The notes below the pieces were generated by a model. It was not told the origin of the DNA, did not search any database, and worked only from the letters and a program-made list of their open reading frames with translations. A DNA stretch of 64,000 nucleotides from Acinetobacter sp. ANC 4204 (GTDB taxonomy: Bacteria > Pseudomonadota > Gammaproteobacteria > Pseudomonadales > Moraxellaceae): assembly GCF_002135205.1 (NCBI RefSeq), contig NZ_NEFZ01000001.1, positions 186,001-250,000 of the forward strand, written 5' to 3'. A program made the position numbers and the translations under genes. Positions 27,874-38,115 of this stretch are shown piece by piece. Position 1 is the first letter of the stretch. Each line of letters begins with the position of its first letter.

Positions 27874-28503
27874 ATGAAAACACCCATTTTATTTCTAAGT
27901 ATAAGTCTTTTGCCGATACTCAGTCATGCAGTGCCAAATACGTATGACTACGTCACCAGTGTGAAAGTGAATCAGGTCGAACTGAATGCCCCTGTGACAG
28001 CACATCAAGTCAGTCAATTATTCGCTCAATCGAATGGAAAAGTCAGCAAACAATATGCCGAATGTACAGGTAACTATGAATACAGTACTGCAAATGCCCA
28101 ATACAAAACCCTAAAGTTTGAGATTTTTAACGAAGATAATCCCAAGATTCAGACTGAAAAATTCTATAAAGACAAAGCGAATTTCAAACAACTCGGACAA
28201 ATCAAAGGCCGTGTTTGGCTTGACTGGAAAAGCACTCAAGCGATGAGCGAAAACATACGCGTACAAAATATTCAGATCACGTCGAATTATACTTTGCAGC
28301 AATTTAAACAAGACTTTAAATACAGTGCACACGGCATGGCAGCATCAGGTGAAGCTCAAGTTCTGCTCTTACAGCCCAGTGAAATCAAAGCTTTTTTGAA
28401 AGAACCACAAGACTTTGCCCCACCCTACACGGCTTATCTCAACTTTAGTTTTAAAAATGGACGGCTAAACAGTTTTGCCATTCAGCAAGCGGTGGCCTGC
28501 TAA
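27874..28503 (+). CDS. Secreted protein of unknown function
   Basis: A 209-residue protein starting with a signal peptide MKTPILFLSISLLPILSHA, with likely cleavage after SHA. The mature part is rich in Lys, Gln and aromatic residues and contains VSQLFAQSNGKVSKQY, CTGNYEYSTANAQYK and AYLNFSFKNGRLNSFAI, with cysteines near residue 65 and at the very C terminus. No known domain is recognised. The frame is open 15 codons further upstream (27829), but the ATG at 27874 begins the signal peptide. Confidence 0.7.
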   Translation: MKTPILFLSISLLPILSHAVPNTYDYVTSVKVNQVELNAPVTAHQVSQLFAQSNGKVSKQYAECTGNYEYSTANAQYKTLKFEIFNEDNPKIQTEKFYKDKANFKQLGQIKGRVWLDWKSTQAMSENIRVQNIQITSNYTLQQFKQDFKYSAHGMAASGEAQVLLLQPSEIKAFLKEPQDFAPPYTAYLNFSFKNGRLNSFAIQQAVAC

Positions 28504-28685
28504 AATCTTTTTATGCCAAGAACAAGGACTGACATTGCCTTTTCTAAGTTGTTTTGAACTTACTGACAATAAAATATACAGTCCAAACGCTACATGCTAT
28601 TAAATTTTGCCAATTCATTTGAATCGCACTCAGAATGAAGGCAGAGCATGTTAAACTATTTAGCGGTTTTTGCAGGGACTCACTT

Positions 28686-31600
28686 ATGCACTTTGTACAT
28701 CTTGGTATTCATACAGAATTTTCAATCACAGAATCAATTGTACGTATACCTGATTTAGTCAAAGCTGCTAAGGCAGAAGGTATGCCAGCCCTTGCCATTA
28801 CTGACCTATCTAACTTACATGCTGCTGTAAAGTTTTATGGTAAATGCTTAGATAATGGCATCAAACCAATTATGGGTTCAGAAGTTCGTTTGAACGATGC
28901 TGAACATCGCGTAACTTTATTGGCGATGAGCAATGTTGGCTGGCGTAATCTAACCGAACTGGTTTCCGAGGGTTTTATCAGCGGTCAACAGCTTGATATT
29001 CCTTGCGTTGCAAAAGACTGGATTTTAGCGCAAAACCACGACCTGATTGCTCTACTTGGCATGCAATCTGATGTCGGCAAAATGCTCTGTACATCAAATC
29101 CGCAAAAAGCTGAACCTTTACTCGAAGAATGGATTGCAAAGTTCGGCAATCGTGTTTATTTGGCCCTATGCCGAACAGGCCGTTCAGGCGAAGAAGACTT
29201 CAACTATGAAGCCTTAAAACTGGCTAAAAAATATAATATAGGTGTAGTTGCGCACAACGATGTGCATTTCATGAAAGAAATGGACTTTGAAGCACACGAA
29301 GCCCGAGTCTGTATTGCCGATGGTTATGTATTAGGGGATAACCGCCGACCAAAAAATTACTCTCCAGAGCAATATTTTAAATCTGGCCAACAAATGGCGG
29401 AATTATTTGCAGACATTCCCTCTGCAATTGAAAATACTTATCAGATTGCCAAACGTTGTAACGTTACCCTGCAATTAGGTAAATACTTCCTGCCTGACTA
29501 CCCTATTCCTGAAGGCCATACCATTGACACCTACTTTGCACATTTATCTAAAGAAGGTTTAGAAGAGCGTTTAGACTTTTTATATCCACCAGAAACACGT
29601 GATGAATACTGGCCTGAAAAACGTAAAGAATATGATGATCGTTTAGAGTATGAAATCGGGACCATTCTTAAAATGGGTTTCCCGGGCTACTTCTTGATTG
29701 TCATGGACTTTATCCAATGGTCCAAAGGTAATGGCGTGCCCGTTGGTCCAGGCCGTGGTTCAGGTGCAGGTTCGTTGGTTGCCTACAGCTTAAAAATTAC
29801 AGATCTCGACCCTCTCCCATACGGGCTACTTTTTGAACGCTTCTTAAACCCAGAACGTGTTTCAATGCCCGACTTCGACGTCGATTTTTGTATTGCTGGT
29901 CGTGACCGTGTCATTGACTATGTGGCGCGTACCTATGGACGCGATGCAGTATCACAAATTGCCACTTTCGGTACCATGGCAGCCAAAGGTGCTATTCGTG
30001 ATGTGGCACGTGTCTTGGGTAAATCCTATGGTTTGGCAGACCGAATCTCAAAAATGATTCCGACCAAACCTTTAGGTTTAAGCCTCGAAGAGTCGATTGA
30101 AGCAGAGCCACAACTTAAAGACATTGTCACCAATCCATCCAACCCAGACAATGACGATGCGGCTGAAATTTGGGAAATGGCATTAAAACTCGAAGGCATT
30201 ACCCGTAACACAGGTAAACACGCAGGTGGCGTGGTCATTTCCCCGACTAAAATTACCGACTTTTCTGCCGTGCTGTGTGACGCAGATGGTACAGGCCGTG
30301 TTGCGCAGTATGATAAAGACGACGTTGAATCTGCTGGTCTAGTAAAGTTCGACTTCTTGGGTCTACGTAACTTAACGGTTATTGAAGATGCCGTGAAGAA
30401 TATCAATAAGCGCATTAAGCTCGATGTGCCTTTAGACATTGCCTTCATTCCGCTTGACGACAAAGATGCATACCTCATCTTTGCCAATGCCAACACTACA
30501 GCCGTCTTCCAGTTTGAATCCGTGGGCATGAAAAAAATGCTCAAGGAAGCACGTCCAAGCAAATTTGAAGAAATTATCGCCTTCGTATCCCTTTACCGTC
30601 CGGGTCCGATGGACCTGATTCCGGACTTTATCCACCGTATGCATGGTGGTGAGTTTGAATATCTCCATCCCCTACTTGAAGGTGTACTTGAACCGACTTA
30701 CGGCATTATGGTTTACCAAGAACAGGTGATGCAGGCAGCACAGTATTGTGCGGGCTATAGCTTAGGTGGTGCGGACTTACTACGTCGTGCGATGGGTAAG
30801 AAAAAGCCCGAAGAAATGGTCAAACAGCGCCAAATTTTCACGGAAGGTGCAGCCAAAAAAGACATTGATGAAGCAACTGCCAACCATATCTTTGACTATA
30901 TGGAAAAGTTCGCAGGTTATGGCTTTAACAAATCACATGCCGCAGCTTATGCATTGGTTGCCTATCAAACCGCATGGCTCAAAGCGCATTATCCAGCTGA
31001 ATTCTTAGCAGCAGTGATGTCATCGGAAATGCAAAACACCGATAACGTGGTGTTCTTGATTGATGACTGTCGACACAATGATATAGATGTATTGCCACCT
31101 TCGGTCAATATGTCTATCTATCAATTCCATGCTTCGGACGACAAAACGATCGTCTATGGACTCGGTGCAATTAAAGGCGTCGGTGAAGCCGCGATGCAGT
31201 CAGTCATTGACTCGCGTATCCAAGATGGGCCCTATCGTGACTTGTTTGATTTCTGCCATCGTATTGATCTGAAAAAAATCAATAAACGGACTTTAGAAGC
31301 ATTAATTCGCTCAGGTGCTTTAGACTGCCTCGGCATTGAGCGCTCCAGTTTAATGGCGCAACTTCCAGAAGCAGTACAAGCGGCGGAGCAAGCTCGTTCA
31401 AACCGTGAAACAGGCATCATGGACTTGTTTGGTGAGGTTGAAGAAGTACAGCGTAAACCTGCCAAACCTGTGAAACCGTGGTCAGATGAAGTCCGTCTCA
31501 AAGGTGAAAAAGACACCTTAGGTTTGTATTTAACTGGTCACCCAATTGATGTATACCGTGCAGAGCTGAAAGCATTTATTCCAAATAAAATCAATGAACT

Positions 31601-32255
31601 CACCCCTACACGTCGTGGGGTAACCACTGTTTTTGCTGGTCTTGTAGTCGATGTAGCCAACTTTCCAAACCGAATGATGGTCACCTTAGATGATGGTACC
31701 TCCCGAATTGAAGTCTCTGCGAATCATGAACGCTTTATGCGTTTTAAAGACATCATTCAAAATGAAAAAGTGGTGGTGATTGAAGGTGAAATTTACGAGC
31801 GTGAAGGCTTTGACCGTCCAATGGGACGCTTGACCAAAGCATTTACCCTAAATGAAATTCGCCAAAAACGTGCCAACTGTATTCAAATTCGCCTTGACCC
31901 AACGCATAGTACGAAAGCACTGAACCAAGATTTGAAAAATATTGTTGCACCCTTCTGTAATGTCGATATGTGTAATCACATTCCGCTACAATTACTGTTG
32001 GACTACCCATATGCCACAGCTGAATTACACTTAGGGATCAATTGGAAAGTGGCACCGCTAGATGAACTGCTGTCTAAACTTCGTGACTATTTTGGTAAAG
32101 AAAATCTTCATGTGGAATATCAAGTCAAATCTAAAGCTGCCAAAGCGGTCAGCTATGAAGAAGCCAGACCCGTAGATGTACCACCGCCACCTGCGGATAT
32201 GAGCATGGATGATGCCATGGACTTATATCAGGCTGAGGTCGGTCAGTTCTCTTAA
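28686..32255 (+). CDS. dnaE: DNA polymerase III alpha subunit
   Basis: The replicative polymerase, 1189 residues. The PHP domain begins MHFVHLGIHTEFSITESIV. Polymerase motifs include GPGRGSGAGSLVAY, the catalytic PDFDVDFC near residue 396 and GLVKFDFLGLRNL near 550 carrying the third aspartate, then FQFESVGMKKML, AFVSLYRPGPMDL and YQEQVMQ. The HhH, OB fold (DGTSRIEVS near 1010) and a C-terminal tau-binding region follow. The frame is open 17 codons upstream (28635), but ATG at 28686 gives the family N terminus. A short gap leads into trmJ. Confidence 0.97.
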   Translation: MHFVHLGIHTEFSITESIVRIPDLVKAAKAEGMPALAITDLSNLHAAVKFYGKCLDNGIKPIMGSEVRLNDAEHRVTLLAMSNVGWRNLTELVSEGFISGQQLDIPCVAKDWILAQNHDLIALLGMQSDVGKMLCTSNPQKAEPLLEEWIAKFGNRVYLALCRTGRSGEEDFNYEALKLAKKYNIGVVAHNDVHFMKEMDFEAHEARVCIADGYVLGDNRRPKNYSPEQYFKSGQQMAELFADIPSAIENTYQIAKRCNVTLQLGKYFLPDYPIPEGHTIDTYFAHLSKEGLEERLDFLYPPETRDEYWPEKRKEYDDRLEYEIGTILKMGFPGYFLIVMDFIQWSKGNGVPVGPGRGSGAGSLVAYSLKITDLDPLPYGLLFERFLNPERVSMPDFDVDFCIAGRDRVIDYVARTYGRDAVSQIATFGTMAAKGAIRDVARVLGKSYGLADRISKMIPTKPLGLSLEESIEAEPQLKDIVTNPSNPDNDDAAEIWEMALKLEGITRNTGKHAGGVVISPTKITDFSAVLCDADGTGRVAQYDKDDVESAGLVKFDFLGLRNLTVIEDAVKNINKRIKLDVPLDIAFIPLDDKDAYLIFANANTTAVFQFESVGMKKMLKEARPSKFEEIIAFVSLYRPGPMDLIPDFIHRMHGGEFEYLHPLLEGVLEPTYGIMVYQEQVMQAAQYCAGYSLGGADLLRRAMGKKKPEEMVKQRQIFTEGAAKKDIDEATANHIFDYMEKFAGYGFNKSHAAAYALVAYQTAWLKAHYPAEFLAAVMSSEMQNTDNVVFLIDDCRHNDIDVLPPSVNMSIYQFHASDDKTIVYGLGAIKGVGEAAMQSVIDSRIQDGPYRDLFDFCHRIDLKKINKRTLEALIRSGALDCLGIERSSLMAQLPEAVQAAEQARSNRETGIMDLFGEVEEVQRKPAKPVKPWSDEVRLKGEKDTLGLYLTGHPIDVYRAELKAFIPNKINELTPTRRGVTTVFAGLVVDVANFPNRMMVTLDDGTSRIEVSANHERFMRFKDIIQNEKVVVIEGEIYEREGFDRPMGRLTKAFTLNEIRQKRANCIQIRLDPTHSTKALNQDLKNIVAPFCNVDMCNHIPLQLLLDYPYATAELHLGINWKVAPLDELLSKLRDYFGKENLHVEYQVKSKAAKAVSYEEARPVDVPPPPADMSMDDAMDLYQAEVGQFS

Positions 32256-32289
32256 ATATTTTCAAATTTTAAAATTCATTGGAAAAATC

Positions 32290-33138
32290 ATGAGCCAATT
32301 TGACAATGCCGCTGTTTCAGCGCATCTCTCCCATGTGCGTATTGTCATGGTCAATACTACACTCCCTGCGAACATTGGAAGCGCATTACGTGCCATGAAA
32401 ACAATGGGACTCTCAAAGCTGGTTTTGGTTGCGCCAAAAACCTATCCACATCCCGATATTGATGCTTTAGCAGCGGGTGCAACTGATTTAATCGCGCAGA
32501 TTGAAATTGTTGAAACCCTTGCCGATGCCATCAAAGACTGCCATTTAGTGTTTGGTACCAGTGCACGTAGTCGTACTATTCCTTGGCCTTTGCTAGACGC
32601 ACGTCCTGCGGCAGAAAAATCAATTTCAGCAGTGGTGAGTGATCAACAAGAGGTTGCTGTGGTCTTTGGTCGTGAAGACCGCGGACTGACCAATGAAGAA
32701 CTGGCGATGGCCAACTACCACGTTACTATTCCAGTCAATACAGACTATGGCGTGTTGAATGTGGCTCAAGCTATTCAGGTCATCTGTTATGAAATGCGTA
32801 TGGCAACTTTGGCTGCTGTAGAAAGTGGTGAAGATGAAACTGCAACCATGCCTGTGACAGATACAGAGTCCATGCAGTGGGATGAGCCTTTGGTCACACA
32901 TGAGCAAATGGAACAGTTCTATCCACACATTGAAAAAATGTTGGCTGAAATTGAATTTTTAGATCCAAAAAATCCACGATTATTGCCTTTACGCTTGCGT
33001 CGCCTTTTTGGACGTATACAATTAGATCGTATGGAATATCATTTACTTCGTGGTATTTTTAGTCGTGTACAAGCCTTAAATAATGGCACATGGAAAAAGT
33101 CAAATACGGATCAAATAGAGGATCAATCTAATGCTTAA
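32290..33138 (+). CDS. trmJ: tRNA (cytidine/uridine-2'-O-)-methyltransferase TrmJ
   Basis: A SpoU-type (SPOUT fold) enzyme that 2'-O-methylates position 32 in tRNAs. The 282-residue protein has motif 1 [20 protein letters not shown], motif 2 [17 protein letters not shown] and motif 3 [19 protein letters not shown]. It is longer than the E. coli protein by a C-terminal helical region ([19 protein letters not shown]). The open frame reaches back into dnaE (32209), but ATG at 32290 begins the family sequence. Its end overlaps cysE by eight bases. Confidence 0.9.
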   Translation: MSQFDNAAVSAHLSHVRIVMVNTTLPANIGSALRAMKTMGLSKLVLVAPKTYPHPDIDALAAGATDLIAQIEIVETLADAIKDCHLVFGTSARSRTIPWPLLDARPAAEKSISAVVSDQQEVAVVFGREDRGLTNEELAMANYHVTIPVNTDYGVLNVAQAIQVICYEMRMATLAAVESGEDETATMPVTDTESMQWDEPLVTHEQMEQFYPHIEKMLAEIEFLDPKNPRLLPLRLRRLFGRIQLDRMEYHLLRGIFSRVQALNNGTWKKSNTDQIEDQSNA

Positions 33139-33940
33139 ACAGCTCAAAGAAGATGTACAAGCTGTATTCGCGCGCGATCCTGCAGCACGAAACACTTTAG
33201 AAGTTCTAACCACATACCCAGGTATCCACGCGTTGATCATGCACCGTATGGCGCATGAATTATGGAAAAAGGAATGTAAGGGCTCTGCACGCTTATTGTC
33301 TTCTTTCAGCCGTTTTGCAACAGGTATTGAAATTCACCCAGGTGCTAAAATTGGTCGTCGTTTTTTTATCGACCACGGCATGGGCGTTGTGATTGGTGAA
33401 ACAGCTGAAATTGGCGATGATGTAACCCTCTATCACGGTGTAACTTTAGGCGGTACAACTTGGAATAAAGGCAAACGCCATCCGACTTTAGAAGACGGCG
33501 TAGTTGTTGGTGCAGGCGCTAAAATTTTAGGCCCCTTTACAGTCGGTAAGAATGCGAAAGTTGGCTCAAATGCAGTTGTGACAAAAGCAGTACCTGCCGA
33601 TACCACTGCCGTTGGCAACCCAGCCCGTTTCATATCAAAAGATAAACCAAAAGATGAGGCTGAAACACATCGTCGTGATTATGCAGAAAGTATCGGCTTC
33701 CAAGCTTATGCTGCAACGCAAGACCAGTCCGATCCTATACTTGAAGGCATGCGCGTCCTGCTCGACCGTATTCAGTTGAATGAAAAACGTATGAATACCT
33801 TATGCCAACGTTTGTCGTTACTTGATCCAACCTTTAAAAAACAGCAACAAAATGAACAACCCTTTAGTGCTGAAGAACTGAAAATTTTGGAAGACGTTCG
33901 CCGTGAATGTGAAGCTCAAAGCACTCCATCAAATGATTAA
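33131..33940 (+). CDS. cysE: Serine O-acetyltransferase
   Basis: CysE makes O-acetylserine from serine and acetyl-CoA for cysteine synthesis. The 269-residue protein has an N-terminal helical region, then a left-handed beta helix with hexapeptide repeats from [20 protein letters not shown] (catalytic His in [17 protein letters not shown]) to [15 protein letters not shown]. The C-terminal tail, about 90 residues after VGNPARF, is partly helical. Its start overlaps trmJ, so translation is probably coupled. No iron-sulfur or cysteine operon genes adjoin. Confidence 0.93.
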   Translation: MLKQLKEDVQAVFARDPAARNTLEVLTTYPGIHALIMHRMAHELWKKECKGSARLLSSFSRFATGIEIHPGAKIGRRFFIDHGMGVVIGETAEIGDDVTLYHGVTLGGTTWNKGKRHPTLEDGVVVGAGAKILGPFTVGKNAKVGSNAVVTKAVPADTTAVGNPARFISKDKPKDEAETHRRDYAESIGFQAYAATQDQSDPILEGMRVLLDRIQLNEKRMNTLCQRLSLLDPTFKKQQQNEQPFSAEELKILEDVRRECEAQSTPSND

Positions 33941-34063
33941 ACATGAAAAGTGTTCGTTTTTGAAAACCAGCCTATAGCAAGCCTTGCATGTTCCTCAGAG
34001 TTTTCTTAGACTGACGGACATGCCTTTTACACCACTTCTTAAAATAATGAATGGATGAATCTT

Positions 34064-34966
34064 ATGATGCTTAAACCCTTAGCGGTTGCTGTACTTACAG
34101 TGTCGTTTTTAACAGCGTGTAGCACAACCCCACCGAAAAATAATAACAATACCATTGTGTTTACTGAGCCTGAATTAACTGCACCGTTTTACGCATTAAA
34201 TCCATTTAACTATGATGCGCCTCCTCCGTTTGAAATTAATTTAAAAAAGGCTGCTTCACAACCTGTAACCAAGATGGAAGTGACACGTTCTGATGATCCA
34301 TCGAAGAAAATGGTTTTAGACACCAATAAGTTGATTATTCCAACTGTTAACAGCAAAGAACGTCAGTTGAAATACGCGGTGCTGGCAGGTGACAACGAAG
34401 TCGACATCACTGAAATTGATGACTTCTTGCAGTTGGTTGAAGGTAAAGCACGCCATTACCCACCTCGTTTTACAGAGCGCCAAGAACGTAAGGGTTTTGA
34501 GTCAAAACTAAAAGAAGTGACCCAGCAGTTAGATACGTTGGCATCAAAAGACAATGCATCATTTGATGTACTCATTCGTGCATTCAAAGCTAGCGTTATG
34601 GCTCGTAATTTAGACTTAGGTTCCGTGTATACCACCAAATCTTTAACTTATGCTCAGCGTATTTTAAAGCTTAATCAAGAAGACCCTGAAGCAAACTTCT
34701 GGTTTGGTTTTGCCCTGTCTGAAGGGGGTGGTCAACGTGAAGCTATGCCGTATTTAGATAAAGCCATGAAGTCTGGTGTTCAAGAAGCTTATTTAGCGAG
34801 TGCAAATAACTACATCGCGATGGAACAGAAAAAGAATGCGGTGCAAACGCTGAAAAACTACAAGTTGAAATACCCTCAAGAAGCTGAAGTTGCAGATCGC
34901 TTGATTACTGAAATTGAAAAACAAGGTCGTTGGAATGTTTGGCAAGTATTAAATACGAGCAAATAA
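34064..34966 (+). CDS. Lipoprotein with C-terminal TPR-like region
   Basis: A roughly 300-residue lipoprotein of unknown function. The signal peptide ends at a lipobox LTAC (Cys about residue 19), followed by STTPPKNNNN. A central charged domain has ERQLKYAVLAGDNEVDI, and the C-terminal half carries TPR-like helices (ILKLNQEDPEANFWFGFALS, YLASANNYIAMEQKKNAVQT). Two starts are possible, 34055 and the ATG-ATG at 34064; GGATGAA supports 34064 slightly. The neighbour at 35099 is also a lipoprotein, behind its own terminator. Confidence 0.75.
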   Translation: MMLKPLAVAVLTVSFLTACSTTPPKNNNNTIVFTEPELTAPFYALNPFNYDAPPPFEINLKKAASQPVTKMEVTRSDDPSKKMVLDTNKLIIPTVNSKERQLKYAVLAGDNEVDITEIDDFLQLVEGKARHYPPRFTERQERKGFESKLKEVTQQLDTLASKDNASFDVLIRAFKASVMARNLDLGSVYTTKSLTYAQRILKLNQEDPEANFWFGFALSEGGGQREAMPYLDKAMKSGVQEAYLASANNYIAMEQKKNAVQTLKNYKLKYPQEAEVADRLITEIEKQGRWNVWQVLNTSK

Positions 34967-34990
34967 TTCGCTACTTTTGTAACACACTCT

Positions 34991-35024
34991 AAAATAGACC
35001 GAACTTTTCGGTCTATTTTTTTTT
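34991..35024 (+). terminator. Terminator after the TPR lipoprotein
   Basis: Hairpin AAAATAGACCGAA / TTCGGTCTATTTT with a CTT loop, followed by a T run. Confidence 0.9.
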
Positions 35025-35098
35025 GAGCGAATTGATAAATCCGAGAATTATCGTATGATTTAAAAAATTCAAAAAAATAGATCGCAGTAGACTCGTTT

Positions 35099-37105
35099 AT
35101 GCCTAAATACATCCGTAGCACCTTAATGCTCACTGCTCTGATTTCTATCTTGAGTGGTTGCCAAGTGGTCAGTGTAAAAAATCAATCACTGAACGTCACC
35201 ATTAATAACGAACGTGAAAGTATTTTAACGCGCGATAAACTCAGTGAAGCAAGTCTGAATGTGTTATCTATGACAGGCAGAGAAGCCAAAGTCTGTTCTG
35301 AACAGCCTGAGGAATGTGTGAACGAACTCAAACAAATTCCCCAAATTCAGGATGAGCAATTACTATCAACGGCAAGTGAACTTTATCTTGCCAAAGCACT
35401 TTCTTTAGAAAAATCATCGGCATGTAAAATCAGTATTTTGGCTAAGACGCAGTCAGAAGAAAAAAAGGCTGTTCAAAAGCAAAATTACCAAAACTGTTTA
35501 GATCAACAACTCGGCATGCTCGATAAAAGTATTCGCTATAGTTATGCTTATATGTTTAAAACTAAACGTGGCCCACAAGATCGAATTTTTGATAACCGTC
35601 AAGTACAACTTCGGGACTTTTATAACCAAGCAATTGCCAAACTAGTTAGTGCTTATGGTTTACGTTATGAGCCTTCAGATGTTACGACCCAAATCCAAGT
35701 CGGCAAAAGTATTTATCGCATTAATTTCGACAAATATTCCCTTTTAAAAAATCAAAAAATTGAACAACTCATGTCGACGTATAATTTGAACTTTTCAGGT
35801 TTGCGTTCAATTACCCGTCGAGATGGATTTGGTTCTGAGTTTTTAATTGTACTGCCTGCAGAACCTCACGACATCTCACCTGAAAAAACAAAATATATTG
35901 TTGATCCATTACATCATCAGTATACAAATGGCCATAATCCCAATATTCATAATGCTCGTTATTTAGCAGCGACCATCACAGCCCAACCTCGTTCTGCGGC
36001 AAGTGTGGATGAAATCTTAAATAGTCCAGAGTTTGAGATGACAGCCTATGATCCATATAAATATGAAACTGCTGAAATAGCTGGAAAGACTTATCCACTG
36101 GCAGCAAATTTTTCAGCACCATATGGCTTATGGCTGGCACAAAATAATCTAGGTAAGTCTGCTTATTTGTCACTGATAGATCGTGATGAACGCCTGACCA
36201 TGCCTCATTTGTATATGCTTGAACCTTATAACCCGAACAAGAAAGTCATCGTTCTTATTCACGGTCTTGCAAGCAGTCCTGAGGCATGGATTCGTCTAAC
36301 CAACGATGTAATGGGTGACCCTGTATTGCGTGAGCATTATCAAGTGTGGCAGGTTTTCTACTCCACAAACATGCCTATTCTGGAGAGTCGCTTTCAAATT
36401 TATGCAGTGATCCAACAAGCTTTTAGTCAAGTCGATAACAAAGCTTCTGCAAAAAAAGACGCAGTGCTGATTGGGCATAGCATGGGGGGCATTATTGCGC
36501 GGCTTTTAGTCAGTGATGCAGACTTAACATCTGCAGCAATCAAATTACTTCCAGATTGGCGCGCCAAACAATTTAAAAATGATCCATTATTTAAATCACG
36601 CTTAGATATTCAGCCAATTCCAAACTTTAGTCGTGCCATTTTCTTGGCAGCACCACATCGAGGAACAGAATTTGCTGACCGTTGGTTTACCCTTGCTGCG
36701 CGTAAAGTAATTAAACTACCAGGTGCTTTTTTAGGTGCATTAACTGATGTATTACAAAGTAGTGACCCTGATCTACAAGCATTTATCAAAGATATAGATA
36801 ATGGGTTAATTCAAAATGGCCCAAGCGACCTCAGTAAAAACTCTAAATTTACTCAGTTAACTAAAAATATTGTTCCATATAAGGGGATGAAATTTCACAG
36901 TATTATGGGAAATATGACCAACAGTAATGATATCAATGTGATTACTGATGATGTCGTACCTTATACCAGTGCCCATCTGGATGGGGCATTGTCTGAGAAA
37001 ATTATTAAAGGTGGACATTCTATTCAGGAAACCCCTGAAGCAGTACTTGAGTTGCGCCGTATTCTGCGGCTACACCTTACAGAATTGGGACTATATAAAC
37101 CTTGA
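35099..37105 (+). CDS. Alpha/beta-hydrolase lipoprotein
   Basis: A 668-residue lipoprotein with lipobox LSGC (Cys21) after MPKYIRSTLMLTALISI. The C-terminal half is an alpha/beta hydrolase: oxyanion segment VIVLIHGLASSPEAW near residue 388 and nucleophile elbow IGHSMGGIIARLL near residue 458 (Ser in GHSMGG), then FLAAPHRGTEF and GGHSIQETPEAV, which probably holds the catalytic histidine. The N-terminal 340 residues show no known domain. Expected location is the outer or inner membrane, periplasmic side; substrate could be a lipid or an ester. Distantly PGAP1/lipase-like. Confidence 0.82.
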   Translation: MPKYIRSTLMLTALISILSGCQVVSVKNQSLNVTINNERESILTRDKLSEASLNVLSMTGREAKVCSEQPEECVNELKQIPQIQDEQLLSTASELYLAKALSLEKSSACKISILAKTQSEEKKAVQKQNYQNCLDQQLGMLDKSIRYSYAYMFKTKRGPQDRIFDNRQVQLRDFYNQAIAKLVSAYGLRYEPSDVTTQIQVGKSIYRINFDKYSLLKNQKIEQLMSTYNLNFSGLRSITRRDGFGSEFLIVLPAEPHDISPEKTKYIVDPLHHQYTNGHNPNIHNARYLAATITAQPRSAASVDEILNSPEFEMTAYDPYKYETAEIAGKTYPLAANFSAPYGLWLAQNNLGKSAYLSLIDRDERLTMPHLYMLEPYNPNKKVIVLIHGLASSPEAWIRLTNDVMGDPVLREHYQVWQVFYSTNMPILESRFQIYAVIQQAFSQVDNKASAKKDAVLIGHSMGGIIARLLVSDADLTSAAIKLLPDWRAKQFKNDPLFKSRLDIQPIPNFSRAIFLAAPHRGTEFADRWFTLAARKVIKLPGAFLGALTDVLQSSDPDLQAFIKDIDNGLIQNGPSDLSKNSKFTQLTKNIVPYKGMKFHSIMGNMTNSNDINVITDDVVPYTSAHLDGALSEKIIKGGHSIQETPEAVLELRRILRLHLTELGLYKP

Positions 37106-37108
37106 TCA

Positions 37109-37142
37109 TAAAAAGCCTAAACTTTTGTTTAGGCTTTTTTTA
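37109..37142 (+). terminator. Terminator after the hydrolase lipoprotein gene
   Basis: Hairpin AAAGCCTAAAC / GTTTAGGCTTT, TTTT loop, followed by T7. Confidence 0.9.
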
Positions 37143-37237
37143 TTTACTTCGTTTATATCAACAGTTGAGTCGTTAATAGGTACAGCCAACTACAATACTT
37201 CTCAACCCTTGTATTCGTGGGATACTACAATTTTTAT

Positions 37238-37990
37238 TTAAACAATCCCACCATTGACCCGAAGTATTTGGGCATTGATCCAATTACTTCCTTCATTGAC
37301 TGCAAAATCTAATACAGCAGCAATATCCTCAACTGTACCTAAACGCTCTAAAGGCGCCGCCTGAATTAGCCGTGCAATCAGTTCATCACTTTTCCCTTCG
37401 AGAAAAAGCGCTGTTGCTGTTGGCCCTGGTGCAATCGCATTCACCGTAATATTTTTACCTCTTAACTCTTTGGCTAAAATCGCAGTTAAAGACTCTATGG
37501 CAGCTTTTGACGCAGTATAAACACCATAAGTCTCAAGCTTCATACCCACAACACTGCTGGATAAGTTAATAATTTTACCGCCATGAGCCAAGCGCTTGGC
37601 CGCTTCACGCATGGTATATAATGGTCCTTTTAGATTGATTGCCAAAAGTTGATCAATCGTTTCATCATCCACGTCTTCAATTTTATTGAGTCGCATAATG
37701 CCTGCATTATTCATCAGCACATCCAGTCTGCCATAAGTCTGAATTGCATAATCAAATAACTGAGTCACTTCATCTGAATGGCTAATATTTGCCTTAAATG
37801 CTGTTGCTGTTCCACCATTCGCTTGAATTTTTTGCACCACAGCATTTGCCTCTTGATCATTATTGGCATAATTAATGATGATGCTATGTCCTTGCTGGGC
37901 CAATAAACTTGCTGTAAATGCCCCTATACCTCTTGAGGCCCCTGTAATTAAAATTACTTTTTTCTGTTTTTCTTGCACTGCTGTATTCAT
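37238..37990 (-). CDS. SDR-family NAD(P)-dependent oxidoreductase
   Basis: A 250-residue classical short-chain dehydrogenase. It has the cofactor motif TGASRGIG at about residues 17-24, NNAGIM near 90, the catalytic Ser in NLSSSVVG and the YxxxK motif in YGVYTASKAA, then NAIAPGPTATALF. The frame is open to 38002 (MRSSMNT), but ATG at 37990 is preferred because GAGG lies six bases upstream. It diverges from a LysR gene, which probably regulates it. Confidence 0.87.
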   Translation of the reverse strand: MNTAVQEKQKKVILITGASRGIGAFTASLLAQQGHSIIINYANNDQEANAVVQKIQANGGTATAFKANISHSDEVTQLFDYAIQTYGRLDVLMNNAGIMRLNKIEDVDDETIDQLLAINLKGPLYTMREAAKRLAHGGKIINLSSSVVGMKLETYGVYTASKAAIESLTAILAKELRGKNITVNAIAPGPTATALFLEGKSDELIARLIQAAPLERLGTVEDIAAVLDFAVNEGSNWINAQILRVNGGIV

Positions 37991-38115
37991 TGATGACCTC
38001 ATCGAGTGAAACTTACCATGGGATACGTTCTATGATACTGTTCATAAATAGCAAGATAATCTAGCCAGTTCTGACATCTTTATCCGAATTAGCCGAACAA
38101 AGGATCTACAAAAAG

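Noticed and set aside
30026..30562. 178-codon reverse ORF inside dnaE
   Set aside because: Lies wholly antisense to conserved dnaE polymerase motifs; a codon-bias shadow.
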